Source of the DNA: Phycisphaerae bacterium
GTDB lineage: Bacteria > Planctomycetota > Phycisphaerae > UBA1845
NCBI GenBank assembly: GCA_028289375.1
Contig: JANQQK010000028.1
Location: 131,318-195,317, forward strand
Length of the DNA: 64,000 nucleotides
Direction of reading: 5' to 3'
Made by a program: the position numbers and the translations under genes. The notes beneath the pieces are model-generated. The model saw nothing but the letters and a program-made list of their open reading frames with translations, ran no database searches and was not told the DNA's origin. Shown in pieces: positions 27,512 to 36,285 of the stretch (its first letter is position 1; each line of letters opens with the position of its first letter).

Positions 27512-28642
27512 CTATTCTGCTGAGAAAATCGACTCGAAATAGACGGCCGGATCCTGCACGATCGCCGGGAAGATCTCGCTGCGAATCTCGCCGTTCTCCA
27601 GACGATCGATCTGAATCTGGCCCCGCGCGAAATCGAGTTCGCGTTGGAATGCGAGGGTCGCGCTGCGGTTCATCAGGTCGATCTGTTCAACGTGGTAGAG
27701 GCCAACAAGGTGTCCGATCTCATGTGCCCCGGTTTGTGACAAGGTGAGCACGATGCTGCGCACCGACGTAACCGCCGACGAAAGACACGATGCACCACGC
27801 CCCTGGAAACTGCCGACATAAACCACAGCCTGATCATCCGGAATGCGATTGCCGGGATCAATCTCGGTACCGGTTGGAAGCACCTCGCCGAAGATGACCC
27901 GCACCTGACACTCGGGTCGACTCGGATCAGCCGGTGGCAGGGCGGCATCGTTGACGTCGTTCTGGTCCGCGATGACGCGCTGCGGCGAGTAGGTCAGAAT
28001 CGACAGGGGCTCGTCGGTGCCCTCGTTCTCTGAGATGATGCGAATCGGCGTGTCGGCAAAGATGGTCCGCAGTGAACTGACGATCTCATCCCGCACGACC
28101 GATTCGATGGACTCGAGGAATGCCCGATCGGCATCGACTCCATCGACCGGGTCGAACAGGCCCGGATCGGTCAGGAAGTTGTTTTCAAACACGACGCGAA
28201 CGACCTGCTCGACGGAGCGGGATGGAAGTTCGTCAACCAAAGAGGCAGAAACGGTCGCGGTCTGTGCGAATAGCCCCGTGTTTCCGTCATAGTCGACAAA
28301 CACGAAATGCCGACCCGCCGATCCGATGACCGTGTCAAAGGGCTGATTGGCCAGGGCACCGTCGACCATGATCCCGACACCTTCGCGTTCGTCGTCTTCA
28401 CGCAGCAGAAGCACGCGGCGGGCGTTGTCGCCCCGCGCATCGATGCGCAAACCCTGTCCAGCTTCAAGCATGCCGAGCGACGCGAGGTTGCCGGCAAGCG
28501 TCCGTTCGCTGCCGTCGAGTGAAATGGCAACCGCCGCGGTGAGTGTGTCGCGCTCCGGATTGACCGGGACGCAGGACTGCACGCTCGCCGCCAGACCGGT
28601 CACGACGCACCAAATCAATGCATGCAGTTTGTTCTTTGTCAT
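27512..28642 (-). CDS. exported metzincin-like metalloprotease
   Basis: 376 aa. The N-terminus (NKLHALIWCVVTGLAASVQSC) is a signal peptide ending near a Cys, so it may be a lipoprotein, although the lipobox (VQSC) is atypical. The catalytic motif HEIGHLVGLYH at 307-317 fits H-E-x2-H-x2-G-x2-H, and M324 in IDLMN is the likely Met-turn. This is a zinc endopeptidase of the metzincin clan. The upstream 250 residues have no family I recognise. The start codon overlaps the stop of the lipoprotein gene by 4 nt, and this is the last gene of the unit that begins with the ECF sigma factor at 32701. It would act outside the cytoplasm on unknown substrates. Confidence 0.82.
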   Translation of the reverse strand: MTKNKLHALIWCVVTGLAASVQSCVPVNPERDTLTAAVAISLDGSERTLAGNLASLGMLEAGQGLRIDARGDNARRVLLLREDDEREGVGIMVDGALANQPFDTVIGSAGRHFVFVDYDGNTGLFAQTATVSASLVDELPSRSVEQVVRVVFENNFLTDPGLFDPVDGVDADRAFLESIESVVRDEIVSSLRTIFADTPIRIISENEGTDEPLSILTYSPQRVIADQNDVNDAALPPADPSRPECQVRVIFGEVLPTGTEIDPGNRIPDDQAVVYVGSFQGRGASCLSSAVTSVRSIVLTLSQTGAHEIGHLVGLYHVEQIDLMNRSATLAFQRELDFARGQIQIDRLENGEIRSEIFPAIVQDPAVYFESIFSAE

Positions 28643-29529
28643 GGCAGCGGCTCGGCGATGATCACAAGTTCATCAATTGGTGATTCGACATCGATGATGG
28701 CTGGACGAAACAGCAATGCATCGGAGAACACCTCGACGCGATATCCGCCGGCGGGTCGATCGAAGGAGAAGGCACCATTCGCATCCGTCGCGGTGAGGGC
28801 AATCGGTGCGCTGAATCCGGCGTCGGGATCGTTCGATGGATCCTCATCGTTCAGTCGCACCCGAAAGCGTGTTCGCAACAGCACACCCACGTCGGACAAG
28901 CCCGTGCCATCGGCCGTGATGACGCGCCCGTTGATCTGGGCAGCGGACGCGCGCGGTTCCGGCATGACGTCGCCCAACGCGTCGTCGACGCCCTCGAACG
29001 TCCAGACGCCATCGCGATTATCGAAGTCCGGCAACTGACGCAACACACGCTCCAACGGTGTACCCTGACCAATCTTAACGACACCCTCGCCAACAGGTGC
29101 GTCCCAGTTCACGATGGTCAGCGTTTCGACGACCACTGAGCCGCACGCGGGAAGATTCAGGAACTCGCCGCCCGCAGACGGAACCTCACCCACGGCTTCA
29201 CCATCATCGAGTCCGATGGGGACTTCGTCATTGATGCGTTCAAACAGCGCGACGCGCAGGTCGATCTGACCGGGACAACCCACACCAAGTGCATCGAGGA
29301 AGCGTTCACGATGCGTCGCGCCGGGAGGCAGGAGCGGCGTCGTGACAAACGCATCGTCGCCCGTTCGACGAATCGACAACTGGGCATATTGCGCCATCGA
29401 GAAATTCGTGAAGGCGAAACTCGTTTCGATCGCGCTGTCGCCGACGCCGGGCACGATCTCAACGCAGCCGCTCGCCACACACGCCAAGAGGCACAACAGG
29501 CAGATCAGTCGGCATCGACGTGTTGTCAT
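28639..29529 (-). CDS. lipoprotein with carboxypeptidase-regulatory-like domain
   Basis: 296 aa. A lipoprotein signal with lipobox CVASGC is followed by a beta-rich domain containing several Cys (GVGCPGQIDL, LPACGSV). The C-terminal 100 residues (INGRVITADGTGLSDVGVLL...TDANGAFSFDRPAGGYRVEVFS) form a carboxypeptidase-regulatory/transthyretin-like beta-sandwich, usually a binding or structural module. The gene overlaps both neighbours by 4 nt (kinase-FGE upstream, metzincin downstream), so it belongs to that operon. It may be a surface partner or inhibitor of the protease; that is inference only. Confidence 0.82.
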   Translation of the reverse strand: MTTRRCRLICLLCLLACVASGCVEIVPGVGDSAIETSFAFTNFSMAQYAQLSIRRTGDDAFVTTPLLPPGATHRERFLDALGVGCPGQIDLRVALFERINDEVPIGLDDGEAVGEVPSAGGEFLNLPACGSVVVETLTIVNWDAPVGEGVVKIGQGTPLERVLRQLPDFDNRDGVWTFEGVDDALGDVMPEPRASAAQINGRVITADGTGLSDVGVLLRTRFRVRLNDEDPSNDPDAGFSAPIALTATDANGAFSFDRPAGGYRVEVFSDALLFRPAIIDVESPIDELVIIAEPLP

Positions 29530-31997
29530 TGCCCGACCTCCATCACCAGCCGGATGCCCCGGTAATCATAAGCAGCATCGCCAACGCCGTAGTTGCGCTG
29601 GGCCGATCGGCATCGCACGGCGGGCGAGTAATAAGCCCCACCGCGGTACACGTAAAACACCGCGTTACCGACAGATTCGACCACCGGAAGTTCGTAAACC
29701 GACGATGTCCATTCCCAAAGCCCGCCATGCATGTCGAACAATCCATAGAAGTTCGGCATGTTCCGCGCGACCAGATGTACCTGAGAGAATCCGTCGCAGT
29801 GACCGAACAACGTGGCGTACTTCGGATCATCTCCATAGCAGAAGCGGCGCGATGATCCGCCACGCGCCGCATATTCCCATTCATCCTCCGTCGGCAATCG
29901 GTAGCTGCGCGGCCGATCAGTGTTCCCTGCTTTGCTGGTCAACCATGCGCAATAGGCGTTGGCGAGGTCGCGCGTGATCATACCGGCTGCAATGTCGGCC
30001 TGTTCAACCTCGGGCACGCGCGCTTTAAGGGAGTCGTACGTTGCGGGCAAATCGTCCGGAATAGACGTCTCGTCTAGCAAATCGACAAATGACGCGAATG
30101 CATCGAGCGGAACCTCGGTGGTCGAGACCATGATCGGCACAACATCAACACCGCCTTCCGGTCCCACTTCGTCGTCCCAGCGATACACATCATCTGCGCT
30201 CGATCCTCGAACGAAGCCCTCCGCAGCCGGCAGACGTGTGAACGTCAATCCGCTCACATCGTCAACGAAGACGTTCTCGCTCGTCGAATCGCTCGCGTCT
30301 TCCGAACCAAGTTTCACCGCCGCCCACGCTGCCGCCATCGCGACACCGGGGTGCATGTCGTTGCGGGACGCTTCGGCTGACAGGTCGCGCGACGCGATGT
30401 CGCTCACGCAACCCAGCAGACAGAACGCAACATACCGCTGACGATCGCTGCCGGTCGCAGCAAATCGACGAACGCTCTCCAACGCAGCATCGGTCATCAA
30501 CTCAGGGGCGCGGCAAAGCTCCAGCCACTCCCCATGTTCCCACAACGCGCCACCATCGACCGACGCCCAGAACGCATCGGGTTCCAGCAACAGTCCGCCG
30601 CGAGCGCCAACAACACGATCCGCATACGATTCAGAAGCGACCATGCGCTGGACGTCGTCAGCCGCGAGATCGGCAACCTCGTCTGACGCCTGCGACACGA
30701 TTTCGGACGCTTCATCCGGATCACTCACCAGCGCCGTCACGATGTCCCGCACGGTCAACTGCCGAACCGCTTCCTGCCGCAGCAGCAGTGACAGTCCAGC
30801 CACGAACATCAGAACGATCATCACCGCGATCGTCCCAACAGCCTCGCGATGCCGCAGCAATGTCTTCCGCGCGACGTACCACGAACTGTCGCGTTTGGCA
30901 TCGATCGGTCTGCCGCTCAGATAACGCTCAATGTCGTCACCCAGCGCATCGGCGGATGGATAGCGACGTTCCCGATCTTTCGCGAGCGTTTTCAGGACGA
31001 TCGTATCGACGTCATCGTCCAGACCCGTCCGATGCGTCGACGGTCGACGAGGCTCGACGTCGCGAATGTTCCGCAACACCACCATCGGTTCGCCATCAAC
31101 GCGATACGGATATGTCTCGGTCAGCAGCCTGTAGAGCATCACGCCAAGCGAATAGACATCGGTGCGCACGTCGAGGTCATGTTGCATGCCATGCGTCTGC
31201 TCCGGCGACATGTAAGGCAATGTCCCCATCGGCTTGCCGGGAACAGACAAGAGCGAGTCGACGGCATTCTCGTCGTGCTGCCGCGCCAACCCGAAGTCCA
31301 GCACGTGTGGCTGCCCCGACTTGTCGACAACCAAATTGGACGGTTTCAAGTCACGATGGATGATCCCGCGCTGGTGGGCATGGTGCACAGCCCGACAGAT
31401 CGCAACGAACTGCCGCAACACATCATTGACGTCCCACGAGCGACTGCGGACAAAGGCGTCCAACGGCTCGCCGTCGATGTACCGCATCGCGAAGTAGTAC
31501 CGATCATCGCTGATACCGCTCTCGAGAATCGTGACAACGTTCGGATGATCAAGGTGGGCTGCCAGTTCTACCTCACGCTCGAACCGCCGCTTGGCCGCCG
31601 TCGACGCGAAAGGCCCCTCGAGCAGCACCTTCAGCGCCACCATGCGCTTGGTCGACAACTGCTCAGCCAAGTAGACCGCACCCATACCGCCACGCCCGAG
31701 GGCTCGTTCAATGCGAAAACCCGCAATGGCCGATTCCAAAGGACCGGGATAGGCGACCGGCGTTGTCGTGGCGGCGCCGGTCGACACGCCATCCGCCCCG
31801 GTCAACGCCGACGACGGATCGCTGCTCAGCACCCGACGCACGTCGACCATCAGCCCGTCGTCGACATCCGCCTCCATGCACCACGAGCAGCACGTCGCGC
31901 ACTCAGCCAGATGCACCTCGACGCGCTGCACATCATCAGCCGACGAGTCGCCGCGCAGGTACTGCTTCAGCTCATCCTGGGTGGGACAATTCAACAT
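29526..31997 (-). CDS. zinc finger - Ser/Thr kinase - transmembrane - FGE-sulfatase domain protein
   Basis: 823 aa. Residues 1-50 carry H29-L-A-E-C33-A-T-C36, the zinc motif of anti-sigma (ZAS/zf-HC2) domains. The kinase domain (about 95-365) has GRGGMGAVYLAEQ, ALKVL (K123), HRDLKPSN (D216), DFG (234-236) and SPEQ. A transmembrane helix lies at about 387-406. After a helical segment with HEAT-like character, residues about 565-823 match the formylglycine-generating enzyme/SUMF1 fold (FVRGSSADDVY, YRLPTEDEWEYAARGG, GLFDMHGGLWEW, YRGGAYYS, RCRSAQRN, GIRLV). Most kinase-linked members of this fold are not sulfatase activators but sensor or binding domains. The upstream gene is an ECF sigma factor, so the zinc finger may hold that factor. 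Confidence 0.9.
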   Translation of the reverse strand: MLNCPTQDELKQYLRGDSSADDVQRVEVHLAECATCCSWCMEADVDDGLMVDVRRVLSSDPSSALTGADGVSTGAATTTPVAYPGPLESAIAGFRIERALGRGGMGAVYLAEQLSTKRMVALKVLLEGPFASTAAKRRFEREVELAAHLDHPNVVTILESGISDDRYYFAMRYIDGEPLDAFVRSRSWDVNDVLRQFVAICRAVHHAHQRGIIHRDLKPSNLVVDKSGQPHVLDFGLARQHDENAVDSLLSVPGKPMGTLPYMSPEQTHGMQHDLDVRTDVYSLGVMLYRLLTETYPYRVDGEPMVVLRNIRDVEPRRPSTHRTGLDDDVDTIVLKTLAKDRERRYPSADALGDDIERYLSGRPIDAKRDSSWYVARKTLLRHREAVGTIAVMIVLMFVAGLSLLLRQEAVRQLTVRDIVTALVSDPDEASEIVSQASDEVADLAADDVQRMVASESYADRVVGARGGLLLEPDAFWASVDGGALWEHGEWLELCRAPELMTDAALESVRRFAATGSDRQRYVAFCLLGCVSDIASRDLSAEASRNDMHPGVAMAAAWAAVKLGSEDASDSTSENVFVDDVSGLTFTRLPAAEGFVRGSSADDVYRWDDEVGPEGGVDVVPIMVSTTEVPLDAFASFVDLLDETSIPDDLPATYDSLKARVPEVEQADIAAGMITRDLANAYCAWLTSKAGNTDRPRSYRLPTEDEWEYAARGGSSRRFCYGDDPKYATLFGHCDGFSQVHLVARNMPNFYGLFDMHGGLWEWTSSVYELPVVESVGNAVFYVYRGGAYYSPAVRCRSAQRNYGVGDAAYDYRGIRLVMEVGQ

Positions 31998-32053
31998 GCT
32001 TGAGAGATTTCATTCCGCCGCCCCGACATTCTAGACCCGCCCATCATCGCAAT

Positions 32054-32701
32054 TCACCAGATTTCTTCCATCTCCTCCTGCAATGCGCGAATCTTCTTCA
32101 ACACGCGATGCTTCGCGATGAACACCGCATTCGGTGTCATGTCCAGCCGCTGACCAACCGTCTCAGCGTCCAGCCCCTTCCACGCGAACAGCTCAAACGC
32201 CTCGACCGACTTGGCATCCATGCTCCCGCGAACCTCCTCCAGGCACTGGCGAATCACCGAATCCCGCCACTCCTCCTGCCAAAGGCGTTCCATCTCATCA
32301 TCCACCGGCAACGCCGAAAAGAACCCCGTCTCGTTCGTCTGATCGACCACCTGCTTCTCGCCACGCTGATTCCGGCGATGCAGCGACCGCACCTGATTTC
32401 GCGCAATTCCGAACAGCCACTGTCGCAGCCGGCCCCGCTCGCGCTCGTACTTGCCCGCGCGATAATCCGTGCAGAACGAGATCAACGCCTGTTGCGCCGC
32501 GTCCTGTGCATCAGCTTCGCGCAGCCCAAGCCGTACTGCATACCGCTCGATCATCCCGCGGTAGCGATTGACAAACTGCTGCCACACATCGTGGTTGTCG
32601 ATCCGACGCAACCCGTCCAGCAACTCGGTGCACGTCGTCGTCTTCAGTTGAAACCGATCAGGCTCGCCAGCCACACGCATCGCTCCTGTTGTCTCAGACA
32701 T
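32054..32701 (-). CDS. ECF-type RNA polymerase sigma factor
   Basis: 215 aa. Sigma2 is seen in YRGMIERYAVRLGLREADAQDAAQQAL and RLRQWLFGIARNQVRSLHRR. Sigma4 is a C-terminal helix-turn-helix (AFELFAWKGLDAETVGQRL...NAVFIAKHRVLKKI). It differs from the two ECF proteins at 3829 and 8543: it lacks the D-H-A-R block and is closer to general sigma-70 family ECF proteins of planctomycetes. The zinc finger-kinase gene starts 56 nt downstream on the same strand and is its likely regulator. The downstream lipoprotein and metzincin genes may be its targets or co-products. Confidence 0.9.
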   Translation of the reverse strand: MSETTGAMRVAGEPDRFQLKTTTCTELLDGLRRIDNHDVWQQFVNRYRGMIERYAVRLGLREADAQDAAQQALISFCTDYRAGKYERERGRLRQWLFGIARNQVRSLHRRNQRGEKQVVDQTNETGFFSALPVDDEMERLWQEEWRDSVIRQCLEEVRGSMDAKSVEAFELFAWKGLDAETVGQRLDMTPNAVFIAKHRVLKKIRALQEEMEEIW

Positions 32702-32857
32702 GACCCATCACCACACACAAGTACTATCGACCGCCTCGACGAATTCGAAACAGGCAGACCTTCTCTGAGGACCCCATCAAGGAGTCGCCGAGATCGCACC
32801 AACGTCACACGTTTTGCGCAGGAAATCCAGAAAAATCAGGCCAACACGCGATCAAAC

Positions 32858-33979
32858 CTACCCCGCCGCCACCGCCGGCGTCCGACAAAGCCAATCCGCC
32901 AGCACATTGACGATCCGCTCAGCCGCCCGTCCATCCCACATATCCGGCTGCCGCGGTGCGAAGTCGGCGTCGAGCGTCTTGCCGTACGCATCGAGAATCC
33001 GCTCGGTTTCAGTGCCCACAAGCTGATTCGTCCCATCCGTGATGGTCACAGGCCGCTCGGTGTTCTCACGAATCGTCAGACATGGCACGCCGACGATCGT
33101 CGTCTCCTCCTGAATGCCACCCGAATCAGTCAGCACGCAGCCAGCGCTCGACGTCAGCTTCAGAAAGTCGATGTACCCCAATGGCTCGATCAGTCGCAGA
33201 TTGCCCATCGCCGACAGATCGATCGACCCACCCTTGGCCAGATTCGCCCGCGTACGCGGATGCACGGGGAAGATGACCGGCTTGTCGCGTTGAATCGTCT
33301 CAACGGCCGACATGATGCGTTCCAGCACGACCGGATCATCCACGTTCGACGGGCGATGCAACGTCAACACCACGTATGACCGCGGCGCAACCTCCAGCTT
33401 CTCCAGAATCGTCGACTCGTCGGCACGCACCTGAAATCGCTTCAGCGTGTCAATCATCACATTGCCGACCATGTGGATCTTGTCGCGTGCAACGCCTTCA
33501 GCCACCAGGTTCTCTATCCCCGACGGCTCGGTCACGAACAACTGCTCCGACAACGCGTCGGTGACGATCCGGTTGATCTCCTCCGGCATCGACCGATCGC
33601 TCGACCGCAGGCCCGCCTCAACATGCACCACCGGCACACCAAGCTTCACCGCCACCAGCGCACACGCCACCGTCGAATTCACATCGCCCACCACCAGCAC
33701 CGCCTGTGGATCATGTTCCAGAAGCACCGGCTCGAATCGCTTCATGATCTCCGCCGTCTGCACGGCGTGCGACCCGCTGCCGACCTCGAGGTTGATGTCC
33801 GGCGCGGGAATCTGCAGTTCATCGAAGAACCACTTGTTCATTTTCTCGTCGTAGTGCTGACCCGTATGCACCAGCAAAGGCTCGATCTGCCCCGACGCCT
33901 CGAACGCATGCATCAGCGGCGCGATCTTCATGAAGTTAGGCCGAGCCCCACAAACGTTGATGATCTTCGGTTTGCTCAC
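32858..33979 (-). CDS. wecB: UDP-N-acetylglucosamine 2-epimerase (non-hydrolysing)
   Basis: 373 aa. It converts UDP-GlcNAc to UDP-ManNAc in the cytoplasm, a precursor for surface polysaccharides. Characteristic motifs are GARPNFMKIAPL, HTGQHYD, VVGDVNSTVA, HVEAGLRS, PEEINR, TLHRPSNVD, HPRTR and LTDSGGIQEE. I prefer the GTG at 33979, which has AAGGAATTGAGG just upstream and begins at the conserved V-S-K-P-K-I-I-N-V-C-G. The ATG at 34000 in the same frame lacks a ribosome binding site, and the frame reading further upstream to 34150 is rich in Arg and unlike the family. It is the only sugar gene of the locus on the minus strand. Confidence 0.92.
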   Translation of the reverse strand: MSKPKIINVCGARPNFMKIAPLMHAFEASGQIEPLLVHTGQHYDEKMNKWFFDELQIPAPDINLEVGSGSHAVQTAEIMKRFEPVLLEHDPQAVLVVGDVNSTVACALVAVKLGVPVVHVEAGLRSSDRSMPEEINRIVTDALSEQLFVTEPSGIENLVAEGVARDKIHMVGNVMIDTLKRFQVRADESTILEKLEVAPRSYVVLTLHRPSNVDDPVVLERIMSAVETIQRDKPVIFPVHPRTRANLAKGGSIDLSAMGNLRLIEPLGYIDFLKLTSSAGCVLTDSGGIQEETTIVGVPCLTIRENTERPVTITDGTNQLVGTETERILDAYGKTLDADFAPRQPDMWDGRAAERIVNVLADWLCRTPAVAAG

Positions 33980-34282
33980 GGAAGCCTCAATTCCTTGCAT
34001 TGACGACAGCGGTCGCAGCTTATCGGCGACCGTCCCACCACACCCACTCTGTTTCCCTATCGACCATCGCCGTCGACGACGCCCGAAATCCCGGCCACCG
34101 GTCGGCCCGCGTGCACGTCCCATAGTACGCCAAACGCCCGCCGACTTCACGCCCGACCATGCCTGCCATTACCGGCCCGCGTCCGATCCGCCAATCATCA
34201 CAGCGCGTCACGCCGATGCGAATCGTACGTTTTCGTGGGCGATCTGCGCCCACGGACCAGGGACATCGACACGAGAATCATC
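33980..34282. other. 303-nt divergent intergenic region
   Basis: No gene is seen here. It must hold the promoters of the epimerase (minus) and the subtilisin-like lipoprotein (plus). A weak minus-strand candidate is GTGAAG (34145-34150) with TACTAT (34122-34127) at 17-nt spacing. Nothing convincing is seen on the plus strand, and the start at 34283 has only a weak GAG upstream. Confidence 0.3.
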
Positions 34283-36187
34283 ATGCAACACCGCATTTCG
34301 CCATGGCAACTGATCGTCGCGTGCTTCTCACTCTCCGTATTGGCCGGCTGTCCACCGCTGGAAATACCAGACGACATGCCCAGCGACGAAACCGAGACGC
34401 CCGACACAACCCAATCCGATTCCCCGACCGTCGCGTCCGCCGGTTTCAGCTTTGAAGAGGACGAGGATCCCGTGGTGGCCGACCTACCCTTCGCCACCGA
34501 TCAACTCATCGCCAAGACCACCCCCGGCGCCACCGACACCGACCTCGCCGCAGCCTACACCGATCTCGGTGCCACCGTGATCGAGTCCATTCCAGAAATT
34601 CAGTCGACAGTGCTGCAGGTTGGGACCGGTCGCATCGAGGAGGTCGCTCGCGACATTTCCTCCGATCCACTCTTCGAATCGGTCCACAAGAACTACTTCT
34701 ACGACCTCCAGGCACGCCCGAACGATGCCAACTTCGCACGCCAGGATCACCTGACCATCATCAACGCCCAGTCAGCATGGGACACCAGCACCGGCGATGA
34801 CAACGTCCTCATCGCTGTCCTCGACACCGGCATCGAGACATCCCACCCCGACCTCGAAGACAAACTCACCGCAGGCTACAACGCCCACGACGATGACAAC
34901 GACACCAGCGACGTCATGGGACACGGCACCGCCGTCGCCGGAACGGTCGCAGCCTTGTCCAACAACCGCATCGGCGTTTCCGGTGTTGCGTGGGACAACC
35001 CGATCCTCCCGGTCCGCATCTCCGACGCACGCGGACGCGCATCCGGACGCACCATCGCCAAGGCCATCATCTGGGCGACCGATCGCGGCGCAAAAGTCAT
35101 CAACATCAGCTTCGCTCCCATCGCCGGCGACCGCACCATCCAGGCTGCCACCCAATACGCCTACGCCAACGGCGCCATCGTCGTGATCGCCAGCGGCAAC
35201 AACGGACGCGAACTCAAATCGCAAGGGTACGAGACAGCCCTGTTCATCGGTGCAACGCAGAATGCACGTTCCCTGGCCGAGTTCTCCAACACCGGCCCCT
35301 ACATGGACCTCGTCGCGCCCGGCGTGAACATTCGCACGACCCTGATCGACGAAACCTACGGCAACATCAGCGGCACGAGTTTCGCCAGCCCGATCGTGGC
35401 CGGCGTGGCTGCCCTCGTCTATTCGGTCAACCCCGACCTCCGACCATCCACCGTGCAGAACATCCTCTTCGACACCGCCACCGACCTCGGCACGCGTGGC
35501 TGGGACGAATCCTACGGGTTCGGCATGGTCGACGCCGCCGCCGCCGTCCGCGAGGCCGAGCAGATCATCGAGGAAGAAGACGACGAAAATCCCGAAGTCG
35601 AAGTCCTCTCACCCGAAAACAACGAACGCGTCTCCGGCAAGGTCATCGTCTCGGTGGCGGCTTTCGATCGCGTCGATGTCGCCGATGTCGTCCTTTCCAT
35701 CGACGGCGTCCCATTCGCGACCGACACCGCCTCACGTTATCGCTTCGTCGTCAACACAAACGATCTGACCAACGGCACCCACACCCTCACCGCCGTCGCC
35801 ACCGACACATCGGGCAACGCCTCCGATCCCGTATCGGTGCGCATTCGCGTCGAAGGCAGCGATGAGGAGGGTGGCAGCGGATCAGGTGGCAGCAGCAGCG
35901 ACGGTGATGACCCGGTCGTCGTGATCAATTTCCCCGTCGACGGCAGCACCGTCGTCAGCAGCATCGGCATCCAGGCCACCGTCACCGACAACCGCGGGCT
36001 GGCCACCATCGAATGGCTGGTCGACGGCTCACGCCAAGAATCGACCAGTGCGTCCGGCACGCGCGCGGTTGAGACGTTCGTCTGGGATGCATCGGATGCC
36101 CGTCGTGGTTCGCACACGATCACCGTCCGCGCAACCGATCGTTCCGGAAACCAGTCGCGGACCGCCATCACGCTCGTAAAGGAATAA
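34283..36187 (+). CDS. subtilisin-like (S8) serine protease lipoprotein
   Basis: 634 aa from the ATG at 34283, which gives a lipoprotein signal ending LSVLAGC (C23). A propeptide/I9-like region (LPFATDQLIAKTTPGA...) is followed by the S8 catalytic domain. It has the full triad: D181 in VLDTGIETSHPD, H214 in GHGTAVAG and S366 in GTSFASPIVAG, with the oxyanion Asn in IASGNNG. Two C-terminal immunoglobulin-like domains follow (VEVLSPENNERVSGKV..., VVVINFPVDGSTVVSS...), separated by a Gly/Ser/Asp-rich linker. It should act at the cell surface. It stands between the epimerase and the polysaccharide genes, perhaps processing surface proteins; this is not proven. Confidence 0.92.
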   Translation: MQHRISPWQLIVACFSLSVLAGCPPLEIPDDMPSDETETPDTTQSDSPTVASAGFSFEEDEDPVVADLPFATDQLIAKTTPGATDTDLAAAYTDLGATVIESIPEIQSTVLQVGTGRIEEVARDISSDPLFESVHKNYFYDLQARPNDANFARQDHLTIINAQSAWDTSTGDDNVLIAVLDTGIETSHPDLEDKLTAGYNAHDDDNDTSDVMGHGTAVAGTVAALSNNRIGVSGVAWDNPILPVRISDARGRASGRTIAKAIIWATDRGAKVINISFAPIAGDRTIQAATQYAYANGAIVVIASGNNGRELKSQGYETALFIGATQNARSLAEFSNTGPYMDLVAPGVNIRTTLIDETYGNISGTSFASPIVAGVAALVYSVNPDLRPSTVQNILFDTATDLGTRGWDESYGFGMVDAAAAVREAEQIIEEEDDENPEVEVLSPENNERVSGKVIVSVAAFDRVDVADVVLSIDGVPFATDTASRYRFVVNTNDLTNGTHTLTAVATDTSGNASDPVSVRIRVEGSDEEGGSGSGGSSSDGDDPVVVINFPVDGSTVVSSIGIQATVTDNRGLATIEWLVDGSRQESTSASGTRAVETFVWDASDARRGSHTITVRATDRSGNQSRTAITLVKE

Positions 36188-36285
36188 CACCGCGGTCCCG
36201 GTTGCCGAGCTGCTGATCGGTTTGACTTTCAGCCGTTCAGCGGGATAAATGACAGCGTCTTTCGCCGATCAAGGGGAGTGTCACC

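Noticed and set aside
29526-31997. Kinase-FGE protein as an active sulfatase-modifying enzyme
   Set aside because: No sulfatase gene is nearby, and kinase-fused FGE-type domains in planctomycetes are more often sensory or binding modules. I did not identify the copper-binding Cys pair of true FGE.
31763-33379. 538-codon open frame on the plus strand
   Set aside because: It is antisense to the kinase, ECF sigma factor and epimerase genes and crosses their borders; its composition (Arg, His, Pro) is that of a shadow.
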